Positions 34,972-44,505 of a stretch of 64,000 nt of DNA are shown piece by piece. The first letter of the stretch is position 1. Each line of letters starts with the position of its first letter. Made by a program: the position numbers and the translations under genes. Origin of the DNA: Capronia americana (Eukaryota; Ascomycota; Eurotiomycetes; Chaetothyriales; Herpotrichiellaceae); contig JADWQD010000004.1 in assembly GCA_016110215.1 (NCBI GenBank), positions 992,001 through 1,056,000 on the forward strand, given 5' to 3'. The notes beneath the pieces were generated by a model. It worked only from the letters and a program-made list of their open reading frames with translations. It made no database searches and had not been told where the DNA came from.

Positions 34972-35996
34972 ATGCGCAACACCATGGAGAATTGCGTACT
35001 CCTGCCACAGAACCATCAACTCCTAAGTTCCATGACCATTCTGCGCAGTCAAAACACAGAGGGCAAAGACTTTATCGATGCATTTGCAAAGGTGGCTGCA
35101 CAGCTCATGGCCAGAGGTAAGAACCAGAGACCGCTTGATGAAATTTGCTCTGGCTGTTTTCCAAGTTCGTGCTCAACCATCTGACGAGTTCGTTTTCCTC
35201 CTACAGCGCTGGATTTCATCCCAGTCGAATGTCAACAAGTGACGACCCCGACGGGAGGCACGTACCAGGGCGTGCGACAAGCAAAGCAAGTCTGTGGCAT
35301 CAGCATCCTAAGGGCAGGGGCCAGCCTGGAAGACGCGCTGAGAACGGCTTACAAGTATGTGAACACGAATCTACCCGCTATTTTTTTTTCCAGGCTCGCC
35401 CAGCACACATCCTCCCTTTTTCCTCTTCTCCTCCTTCCCACCAAAGGGGAGGCGAAGGCGAAAGTGTATATCCATGCTGACCCTATCTTTGCGAACTAAA
35501 AAGTGGTCCTTTGAGCTTCGGAAAGCTCTTAATCCAACGAGACGAGAAAACGAGCCTCCCAGTACATCTGTACACCAAATTTCCTACGTCGATTTCGAAC
35601 GCTTGTAAGGCTTCTCAACCACGTCCAAAAGGGGGGTGTGCGATCATGTTGCTGACTTTAAGAAGACGTACTGATTCTCGAGCCAATGCTTGCGACCGGA
35701 GGCTCAGTGAGTAAAGCAATCGAGCTGGTCCTTGAACAGCGTGTGCCGGAGGAACAGATCATTGTCGTCAACTTAATAGCCTCGGCGAGCGCAGTCAGCC
35801 TGGTCTCTGAACGATTTCCGAAGTTGATGTTAGTGACAGCGGCTGTTGACAAGGATTTGAATTCAAAAAGGTTTGTCGATACCCATATATGCGATCCTAT
35901 CAACTTGTCGACTTCCGATCATTGACAAATTACCGACTCTACAGGTACATCGATCCAGGACTTGGCGATTTCGGGGATCGATTTTATGGTACATGA
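34972..35996 (+). CDS. Uracil phosphoribosyltransferase, FUR1 type
   Basis: Exons 34972-35116, 35207-35354, 35504-35604, 35666-35870 and 35945-35996 give about 216 residues. Seen: ENCVLLPQNHQLLSSMTILR (FUR1-like start), CGISILRAGASLEDALRTAY, GKLLIQRDEKTSLPVHLY with TKFPTSIS, the PRPP loop EPMLATGGSVSKAI (Glu where Asp is usual), IVVNLIASA, and YIDPGLGDFGDRFYGT at the end. The exon 3 acceptor may be 35503 or 35515; both keep frame. The exon 4 acceptor must be the second AG of an AAGAAG pair, since the first creates a stop. Start at 34972 or 34984. It probably makes UMP for salvage or for the URC route. It is not a close copy of the short UPRT. Confidence 0.85.
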
Positions 35997-36562
35997 AAGG
36001 ATCCTCCAGAAGGGGCTTGGAATGCTGGAAGTTTGATACAGCTGAGACGAACTCCATTTTGTGAGGACGGTGGAATCGGAAAGCCGATAGTTCGACGCAA
36101 CCAATTGTACTTTTTAACTTTTTAGAAGATGAGACTACCGATCCTCGATACAAAGGAAAATCGTCGCCTCAACCAATGTCTCAATGTTGTCAAAGTATAG
36201 GCTCGATATAGGCAGGATATTCGCAGCTATCTCCTTTGCCATGAATACACTTCTACGCCTATATGCTTCCGACCTTGTCTACCTTCTTCATTTGCAGGCA
36301 TCCATGGCCATTCAGTTCAGTCATCAGACCAGTGGGACTCTGGTAGGATTCTCGAGAATTAGGCATTGTTACTGATGTTGCAAGAAGACCCAGTTCTTAT
36401 TGCAAAATGTCATTTCACAGGCAAGGAAATTATCAAAATCTATCTACTTAGTCTAGCATTCTTCAGCTTCTAATAGGCGTCACCATGATTTTGCACCGAG
36501 TCACAAATAGCACATTCTTCATCGAAGGACTCAATATCCGCATGTGGATCACACATGGCCTT
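35997..36562. other. Intergenic region between convergent genes
   Basis: 3' flanks of the FUR1-type UPRT (+) and the permease (-). Nothing further recognised. Confidence 0.5.
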
Positions 36563-38913
36563 TTAATGCTTGAACGTCTCCACGACAGACTGAACCTCGC
36601 TGTCCTTCGTTCCAACAACGACGCTGGCTCCTGAATCTCCCCTGGCGTGTGCATATGGATCAACACCATTGATCATAATCGATGGAACGAGGGCGGCGTC
36701 TCCCGTTTCATTCCAGCCCTTGTTACATTCGACCTTGAAAGGTCCGAATCTGCACATCAGGTAGTATACCCCTCCACTTACGAAAACACCCATGAGGAAG
36801 TTGAACTGATCTGAACGTTTTAATGAGAACGATCAGTATTCACAGTCCTTCAGAAGGAAGTCAGACCTTGCAAACAGGCGCTAGACTTACACAAGTACCA
36901 GGCACCAATCGGTATCGATGCACCCATCGCTCCGGCAACACCAACGATATTGAATATCAATCCGCATCTGTGTGAAAATCGTTAAATTTCTGCGGCTAAA
37001 GAGGCAGGAGATGAAGAAAACCCACAGGTATCCCACGTAAGCGTTGATGCCGAACCCGCCCAAGCCCCAGTAGAGATCGGACGACTTGTTGGAGTACAGC
37101 TGATCAACCGCAAGATGGCCTCGGCGGACGATAAAGTAATCACAGAAATAAGGTCCGACGAAAGCAGAAAGGAAGACACTGTAGGCACCGACGTATGCTA
37201 AGAAGTTGTTGCTGCTGGATAAGAGTTTCCACGGCACGCAGGCAAAAGACAACACTGCAGCAACATACCCACCACGTCCTGCGTTAATGTTAGTCTTGTC
37301 TATCCCAGATTCGGAATCAAGGGGACAAATAAGGATGAACTTACGAATATTGAGGTATCGAGGGAACAGAGCGGTAAAGTCACTTCCCGCAGAGTTTGCA
37401 CCGGTCAGGTTTGTCATGGCCTGAGCATAGACAAAGATCAGAGCGAGGAAGAAAACCCCGGCCCTGTCGCTGCTGGATGGACTATCGGTAACAAACTAGG
37501 GAGTTCAGAGGTTAGATGACAGATCTTCTGGCCTAGAGTTTGAACTTCTCATGCAGCAACTTGGGTACTTACTCGCTCCAAGACGTCCAAAGGATTCCAA
37601 AGTGGGGAGCCGTATAATGTAGCGCTGCAGCTGGAGACGATCAAACCAACCAGGGAAGTGACTGAGAATGAGACTGGAACTGTAATGAGTTGAGACCAGA
37701 GGGCATTGGAAGGTTTCTTTGAAAACCGCGAAAAATCGGAGTCTGCGTATTGGTTGATTCAGTAAATGAGCCTACAGAAGAGAGGGAGACCTTGTGGGTT
37801 TTCATCCCACACTCACCATTCAGAATGAATGTGCTGAAATTGTCCAAGGAGGAGATGATGGCTTGGATCACGGTCCATGTCAATGCACTACCTTTGAGGG
37901 CTGCGTAGTCGTCATATCAATGATGGGCTAGGCAAAAAATCGACCTTCATGAAAACTTACAGCTGCTTTGAGACATGACGGGACCGGCACCATGGCCTGC
38001 TCTCACAGCCACCCATGCAGCGAATGCGATGCCTCCAATGGGAGCTGTCACCGCCTTGATCGTGTATAGATGTCTGACTTTGTGCAAAGGGAAGTATATG
38101 CCTTTTTTCGCCGTCTTAGCAGGGTATTCTCAACCACAAAGCGAGGCTTTCTTACCGATCAGTTGACAGAGCCAGAACAGGAAAAAGCACATCATATGCT
38201 TTGTATCTGTCTGAGCGGACGCTGGGAGATGATTTGGGATTCGAGCGGTCCCTGGCCAAACCGCACACAGCATGAGATAAAGACATCTGTTAGGGGGAGG
38301 GCACTTGTTGTTAGCCTTTTTTTCTTATATCCAAGGACCAAGGTTTTTTTGACAGTTAGCTCAGGGACAAACTCACTGTCCTCCAATCCAGCCCTGGACG
38401 GAGTACCAGATAATGGCCAGGACAATACGATTTAGCACTGGCCAAATCGACCCATAGATGCCGAAAGAAGAGCGAATCGCCACGGGAAACGAAATGTGGT
38501 ACATTGCCCCCATTCGGCCTCCGAGTGAGACGAAAACACCCGTCAGGATATATCCTGCCCAGATACAAAGCCAGCCTTGCCACCAGGCGAGACCGGCGGC
38601 GACGTAGCTCCCGGCAAGCTGCCACGTATTGACATTGAACGAGGCTGTGAGAAATTCCAGTCAGCGAAACCAACACAAAATCGTGCCCCAGGGAATCGAC
38701 ATTGTAGAACACGGCTCGATATGTATACCTACCCGAGATCCAGAGATTCATGAAGTTGTACCAACCCCATGTCCGTCGTGCAGGCTCAACCGGAGCTAGG
38801 TCAGGACTCCAAAGATATTTACTCTTTTGCGCGCCCTCAGCGTTGTTGTCATAGTAGTCGTGCTTGATCTGGCACTTCTCTGCCACCTGGGCCGTGCGCT
38901 CTCTGAGAGTCAT
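36563..38913 (-). CDS. NCS1-family nucleobase permease (uracil/allantoin type), one-base frameshift in exon 7
   Basis: Ten exons (minus): 38733-38913, 38377-38644, 38156-38286, 37961-38101, 37817-37900, 37573-37742, 37345-37496, 37026-37278, 36891-36967 and 36563-36810; about 567 residues if the frame is repaired. NCS1 carriers import uracil, allantoin, cytosine or related bases with Na+ or H+. Seen: DLAPVEPARRTWGWYNFMNLW, SFNVNTWQLAGSY, FPVAIRSSFGIYGS, RIPNHLPASA, DFSRFSKKPSNALW, ALFPRYLNIRRGGYVAAV and PWKLLSSSNNFLAYVGAYS. Nine splice junctions fit. Within exon 7, RAGVFFLAL and IFVYAQAMTNLTG lie in different frames (extra base near 37440-37460). This is a recent inactivation, an assembly error or, less likely, a 37-bp intron. 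Confidence 0.82.
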
Positions 38914-39696
38914 GGTTGTGGATCTTTGTTTGGCCCTTTTCGATCAAAAATTCCAATCCCAGAAAAGTTCGCAATTCGTTTTGCAATTCCGATGTGTAAA
39001 ACGAATTGACGAATGTGAACTTGTTTTCCAGTACGCACACCTGCCTGTGCTCGTAACGGCGATGAGAATGCCTGCCCTCTTATCCAATACTACCGGGACC
39101 TGCATAAAAGATATACAGGCCCGTTAATACAACGGCGCCCATTCCAGATCAGAACATTCATAGATGGTATCTATTATGATAAGAGATGGTTTTGATAGGA
39201 TAGTGGGGACTGAGATCTAGAGCGTACGTCCCCTTATCAAACTTCGACTTTATCATATTATCATACTTTTAGGTATACTCTTGGTACTTTGATCCCGCTT
39301 TTTTGCGTTCCTCTCCGGAACTCAATTAAAATCTCTCTCCAAGATTCACTTCTCGCCCCAACACTAAACCCAGTTTCGGAGTTTTGCGTAGATCCCCGCC
39401 AGCAGCTACAGTACTGGTGCTTGTCGAAACTTAGTGCAGGGGGCTTTGTATGGGAGATTTGTGTATACCACGTAGTTCTGATGACCTAAAGATCGACCAT
39501 GGTAGGCTGTTTTAGAACCTTGTGACATTTAGACACTTAGTATCATGAATTGATTCAATTGAGCCAATATTCCATCGTTGCAATACAACCACAAACTAGT
39601 TGGCGGCTCCAGGTGGCCTTTTGCGTCTCTCACACACAGCGCGAGGCCAAGGTCAGCTATATATTCATAATTCCATCTTGAAGCAGATTGCCAAAT
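38914..39696. promoter_or_regulatory. Divergent promoter of permease and MOSC-reductase, dense GATA cluster
   Basis: Five HGATAR motifs lie within 87 bp (39177-39263): TGATAA at 39177, TGATAG at 39193, and minus-strand TGATAA at 39234, 39250 and 39258. Two further GATAR-like sites lack the H base (39079 and 39198). Such clustering between divergent genes is typical of AreA/Nit2-controlled permease promoters. Confidence 0.6.
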
Positions 39697-41376
39697 ATGG
39701 TTTCAGACGAACAAAAAGAAGACCTTGTGGGCCTAAAGTTGCCGTTTGAGACTGAAAGATTGCTTCAAGTACGGACTGGAAAGATCAAACCACTGTACCA
39801 CCTCCCAGTCAAGTCGGCAATCTACAAGAATCCTCATGCTCGGCCTGTCAAAGTCACAAAACTTGGTTGCGAAGGAGATGAGCACGCATACGAGTTCCAC
39901 GGAGGGCCGGACAAGGCGCTGCTTCACTATTGCGCACGACACTATGAGACGTGGAAGGCAGAGTGTCCAGGGAGTGAGAAGCATTTCACTGTCGGCGGAT
40001 TCGGGGAGAACCTGGTCAGTACCTCAGCTAATGAACAGAATATCTGCATTGGAGACATCCTCACGATTGGTCCAGAAGTCACGGTGCAGGTTAGTCTTCC
40101 ACGACAACCCTGTTTCAAACTCAACCACCGCTTCGAGGTCAAGGATATGGCGTGGCAGTCTCAGATGAAGAGCAGGACGGGCTGGTACTATCGGGTCTTG
40201 AAGGAGGGCTACATTTCACCAGGCGACGAAATCAAACTTGTCGAGAGACTGAACCCGAAGTGGACGGTGGCCGCAGTTCAACACTACTTGTACCGGGAAA
40301 TGAAAAACTTTGAGGTCATGGCCGAATTGGTGAATCTTCCAGGCCTCGGCGGAGAATCACTCACCATCTTCGAGAACAGGTTGAAAAAGAATTTTGAGAA
40401 TCAGGACGAACGAATGTTCGGTGACGACTCTGTCGCTCTGGAGGCCTGGTCGAACTACAAGCTTGTGCAGAAGCTTCGACAGACCCCTCGAATCTGTTCG
40501 TTCGTTTTCGAGATTGTCGGAGAGCAGTCTCAAACGACGAGTCCCAAAGTTGAACCTGGATCTCATGTGCGCTTGAAGTTGGGAGACAAGGGTGACCTGA
40601 TCCGAGCATACTCCGTCGTTGGTGGCACCAAGGACCGCTTCGAGCTGGGCGTGGCTCTTGCAGACGAGTCCCGTGGAGGATCTCTATATCTGCATAAAAA
40701 TGCCAAAGTGGGAGATGTATTCTCAGTAGGGAAGATTACCACCAGCTTCCCACTTGCGCCAGAGGCGGACGAACATATTTTGATCGCTGGTGGAATCGGA
40801 ATCACAGCCTTCATTCCCACTGCGGAAAAATTGAAGGAATCGGGGGAGAATTTCACTTTGCATCTGGCCGTCCGCTCGACCCATGAGGTACCCTTCAGGG
40901 AGAGACTATCGAAGCTGGGCAAGAGCCTCGTAATCTATGACAAAGAAAGGGGACGGCGGCTGGACCTCGCCCGTATCATGTCCAAAGTGACCACCAACAC
41001 ACACGTGTATTGCTGCGGGTCTCCCAGATTGATGGACGACGTTGCCGCAACGGCGAAGCGATATGGGCTGGCAGAAGAACAGATCCACTTTGAGGCTTTC
41101 GCAATCACGACGTCAGGTGATCCTTTCACCGCGGCACTCCTGACGAGCCAAAAGACAATCCAAGTGCCGGCAACACGGAGCCTTTTGGAGGCATTGAGGG
41201 AGGCGGGCATCGATGTACTGTCATCGTGTGAAGCTGGAAGCTGTGGCACTTGTCGTGTCCAAGTTGCAAAGGGGCGCATTGACCATCGTGGAACCGGCTT
41301 GTTGGAATCGGATAAGGCCTCAGCAATGCTAGCCTGCTCTTCTAGAGGCATTGGACATATAGAACTAGAGCTTTGA
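39697..41376 (+). CDS. YiiM-like MOSC domain fused to a phthalate-dioxygenase-reductase module
   Basis: A single exon of 559 codons from the ATG at 39697. Order: MOSC domain (about 30-190) with EGDEHAYEFHGGPDKALLHY, GGFGENLV and PRQPCFKLNHRF, where the Cys is the expected molybdenum ligand of YiiM-type proteins; a 3-alpha linker typical of YiiM; an FAD/FMN-binding reductase domain (about 245-340: GSHVRLKL, RAYSVVGG); an NAD-binding domain (GGIGITAFIP, VYCCGSP); and a C-terminal plant-type 2Fe-2S ferredoxin (CEAGSCGTC plus a later Cys in LACSS). E. coli YiiM reduces N-hydroxylated bases such as 6-hydroxylaminopurine and borrows electrons from another protein; here the electron donor is fused. 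A role in reducing N-hydroxylated nucleobases is inferred from family and context. Confidence 0.9.
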   Translation: MVSDEQKEDLVGLKLPFETERLLQVRTGKIKPLYHLPVKSAIYKNPHARPVKVTKLGCEGDEHAYEFHGGPDKALLHYCARHYETWKAECPGSEKHFTVGGFGENLVSTSANEQNICIGDILTIGPEVTVQVSLPRQPCFKLNHRFEVKDMAWQSQMKSRTGWYYRVLKEGYISPGDEIKLVERLNPKWTVAAVQHYLYREMKNFEVMAELVNLPGLGGESLTIFENRLKKNFENQDERMFGDDSVALEAWSNYKLVQKLRQTPRICSFVFEIVGEQSQTTSPKVEPGSHVRLKLGDKGDLIRAYSVVGGTKDRFELGVALADESRGGSLYLHKNAKVGDVFSVGKITTSFPLAPEADEHILIAGGIGITAFIPTAEKLKESGENFTLHLAVRSTHEVPFRERLSKLGKSLVIYDKERGRRLDLARIMSKVTTNTHVYCCGSPRLMDDVAATAKRYGLAEEQIHFEAFAITTSGDPFTAALLTSQKTIQVPATRSLLEALREAGIDVLSSCEAGSCGTCRVQVAKGRIDHRGTGLLESDKASAMLACSSRGIGHIELEL

Positions 41377-41883
41377 CAGTAGGTAGGCAATTGACGGACT
41401 ACTACTGACTACCAACACTCAACGGATTTCTCCCCAAGACACACTGGTTCGAGGGAGATACCGCTTGCAATACACTATGGTCTTTTTGGGAGGGACAATG
41501 TGGAGAAGAGATATCGAGGAAGTGGGGCGATAAAGGGGGTATAGATAGCGGGCCCTGCCAGGTCAGTCACACAACCATATCTCCAAAGCGAAAGGCACTT
41601 ACTTATCCGGTCACGCGACTAAGTGCTGGCCATGCCATTTGATCTTTGTGTTGCTGTGTGTGATACAAATAGTTGTATTTATTGCGACCTAGTGAGGGTC
41701 TAGAAAATCGCAGTTCGTTTCGAGTAATTGTTGGTACATCTCTATCGTGGAACAAATCTTGCCGTCAATTCCCCACCAGTACGTTCCCTCCACGCTCAGG
41801 AGGCCTTGAATCGACCCAAACTTGAACTCACCTTGGTCCTTTCCACATCACCAACGTTCGGTTGAAGAAAGAAGAAAAAAGCA
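41377..41883. other. Intergenic region
   Basis: Between the tandem MOSC-reductase and 2OG oxygenase genes. It contains CGATAA near 41530 and AGATAG near 41546. No gene seen. Confidence 0.45.
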
Positions 41884-43333
41884 ATGGGCAGCCTCCAGGA
41901 GCCACTCCTCGGCGAAACCCTTCTCCAGACAGCGAAGAGGCTTGAGGCAGCAGATTTCAAAGAAGTCCCCGTCATTGACCTGGCTGGTCTTTCCAGTGGG
42001 GAAATCAGCGACCGGATCGCTGTGGCGCGAGAAGTCCGTGATGCTTGTATTCGCGTCGGCTTTTTCTACGTCAAGAATCATGGTGTGCCTCAGGAAGTGA
42101 TCGATCGCGCGTTTGAGGTGTCGAAGAAATTTTTCTCCCTGCCGGCCGAGGATAAGATGGAGGTGTATGTGACCAAGAACGAGAGCTTCAAGGGGTATGA
42201 AGACATTCATTATGGAGCGGTGGATCCGCAGACAAAAGGAGGTGAGGTTTTTTTCTCTCCTTCTCTCCTTCGTTTTTCTTTCCAAACACTTTGTTTTTTC
42301 ACGGTTTGAGTGTTTCCTTTCTTTCCATCCTTTTTTGCCCGAGAATATTCAGCCACCATGTTGTTACCATGCAATCAATTGGACTAAAATTCATATGCGT
42401 GCAGATATGAAGGAAGCCTTCAACTTCGGCTACGAGCCCGCAGCCGACTCCCAGACTCCCCTCTCCGAGCCATGGCCATTGTATGAGGGCCTAAAGGGTC
42501 CCAATGTCTGGCCTCGAAACTTCCCTGAGCAGTGGAAACAAGACCTGTTTGCCTACTACGGCGAGGTGTTGAATCTGGGTCGACGGATGATCCGAGCCTT
42601 TGCCCTTGTGCTCGACCTCCCCGAAGATTATTTTGATGATCTCCTGGTTCGACCGGGTGCCATCATGCGACTGCTCAGATATCCGGCGTCAATACTCGAC
42701 CCTGACCATCCCGGGATCGGGGCACACAGGGATTATGAATGTAGGTAACACATTTGCTACCTGTCACCTGCTACCTGCTACCAAACCAACACTCACTCTT
42801 GTTTCCGGCTGCAGGCTTTACGATTCTCTGTCAAGACGAGACCAATGGTCTTCAGGTGCAGACGAAAAATGGTGAATGGATCGAAGTGACTCCGATCCCT
42901 GGCACCTTTGTGGTCAACATTGGCGATTTTCTCTCTCGCTGGACCAACGATGTCTTTCGCTCAACCTTGCACCGAGTCTACAACGTCTCCGGCCGCGAGC
43001 GTTATTCCTTTCCGCTGTTCATTGGGCCAAACTACACGACCAAAATCCAGGCCATTCATACTTGTGTCAATGAAGACCGGCCTGCGAAGCATGAGCCTTT
43101 TGTCGCTGGCGAGGTAAGCTATATATCTCACTCAACCATACTGCCCCCCCCCCTCCCCAGACGTGCGCGCGAAGAGAAGCTCTCTGCATGCAACAAAACT
43201 CAGAGACCCTAGAGCAACCAATACTCAGAGTTACTGACATGTTCTGTCTTGAAATCTCTTCTAGTACATTTCCAACAGGCTCTACGGTGCAAAACGAAAG
43301 CCTCTTCCCACTCCCCTCGAGAGTTCCGCGTGA
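41884..43333 (+). CDS. 2-oxoglutarate/Fe(II)-dependent dioxygenase (isopenicillin N synthase-like)
   Basis: Exons 41884-42241, 42405-42740, 42815-43113 and 43265-43333 give 353 residues. The N-terminal DIOX_N region reads VPVIDLAGL, ACIRVGFFYVKNHGVPQEVI and FFSLPAEDKME. Iron ligands are visible: HRDYE (His, Asp) split from CFTILCQDETNGLQV by intron 2, and the distal His in STLHRVYN; the 2-oxoglutarate Arg-x-Ser is RERYS. WPRNFPEQWK and VVNIGDFLSRWTNDVF are typical. Substrate is not determined by sequence. Fungal thymine 7-hydroxylase belongs to this superfamily, so oxidation of a pyrimidine methyl group or another base modification is an attractive inference from the cluster. Small-molecule or amino-acid substrates remain possible. 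Confidence 0.9.
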
Positions 43334-43372
43334 GAGACCATCTACTGGGTGACACCTTTGGGGAGGAAAAGA

Positions 43373-43391
43373 GGGGGGGGGGGGGGGGGGG
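43373..43391. repeat. 19-base poly-G tract
   Basis: An uninterrupted run of 19 G, about 40 bases after the oxygenase stop. It lies in the presumed 3' UTR and has quadruplex potential. Exact length may be unreliable in assembly. Confidence 0.9.
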
Positions 43392-43472
43392 TCCGTATAG
43401 GTTGACAAATCGATTGAGCCCTTGACACCTTTAGCTGGGGTCATTTCTGAAGTGTAGTCCAGTTGAAGGATC

Positions 43473-43478
43473 AATAAA
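43473..43478 (+). terminator. Putative polyadenylation signal AATAAA
   Basis: AATAAA lies 140 bases after the oxygenase stop codon. Confidence 0.4.
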
Positions 43479-43659
43479 CTCACCACTGTCTTCTGGGATA
43501 GATTCTATCAACAAATAGCCACAGCGTAGGCCCCAATTGAGGGGAGATTCTTGATTCTCAAAATCGTGGTTCCTTTTTCCACTAGAGCCTCGTCAACGTT
43601 CATGCAATGGTCGAGTCCAAGCCTGGTGACTTTGGTAGCAATTGGACTCAGACATCAAG

Positions 43660-44505
43660 ATGCCGAACACTGAGAACGGCAAATCCAAAGACCATATCAA
43701 TGGCTTCCTGTCCATGGCTGATTTTGAAGGATCCTACGATGTGATTGTGGTCGGTGGTGGTGCCGCAGGCATCGGTGCTGCGATACGCGCAAAGCAGACA
43801 ATGCCACAGTCACGGGTCTTGATCGTTCAGTCCAAGGCATGTCTCGGTGGCGCCGCTACTCACCGCGGAGTCCTCTCATGCTGCGGACTTTACGGCGTGG
43901 GACCACCCGACCCTCGAAGGGCGGCAGGGCAAATATGGACGGAACTCCACGCAAGGCTGGTCTCGGAGGGAGCGGCGACTGCACTTCCCGACAGAGTTGT
44001 CGCATATATTCAGCCGAGACAGACATTCTACATCCTCGAACTCGAAGCTAGCTTTGGTTCCAGCATGCCGATACCGAGGAGCTTAAGCATGTCCTGGATG
44101 ACATGATCGCCTCATATGATATTGAAGTTTTACTACATTGTGCCGTGGTTGCTGGTGAGAGGACCGATGGCAGGCTTGTCACGGTCGAGGTTCAAGAGCG
44201 AAGGGGGAGGCGAACAATCTCTGGTAAATCATTCGTGGACTGCTCAGGTGACAGGGATCTCGCCGGCCTCGCCGGTGCGTCGACAAGGTACGGCAATCAC
44301 GGCCATGTCAACCATGGGTTCGTTGGCAACCCAATTTGGCGGGCCTCCAAAACGCCAACCCCAAACTGGTGTTGGGCTGGTAGTGTCGGATGGGAGTGGT
44401 GGAATAGGAACGTATGTACCCTCGACAAGTGCCGATATATGCCCAGCTATAGAGCACCTTGATGAGTCCACAATATTGGAAGACAGTACCAATTCCACTA
44501 TTTAA
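43660..44505 (+). pseudogene. Broken FAD-dependent oxidoreductase (FAD_oxidored type)
   Basis: The N-terminus is intact: YDVIVVGGGAAGIGAAIRAK is a dinucleotide-binding fold, followed by ACLGGAATHRGVLSCCGLYG. Family signal then changes frame twice. FQHADTEELKHVLDDMIAS with YDIEVLLHC and FVDCSGDRDLAGLAGAS are one frame away (break near 44045-44070), and MGSLATQFGGP lies in a third frame (break near 44300-44330). No GT-AG intron joins these pieces. The last frame stops at 44505, short of the usual 450 or so residues. It sits at the right border of the nucleobase cluster in the same direction as the oxygenase, so it was possibly once part of it. Confidence 0.75.

Noticed and set aside
38356..38913. 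185-codon continuous frame at the permease start
   Set aside because: Only the first 60 codons are real. It reads through intron 1 in the wrong frame; the spliced model restores NCS1 motifs.
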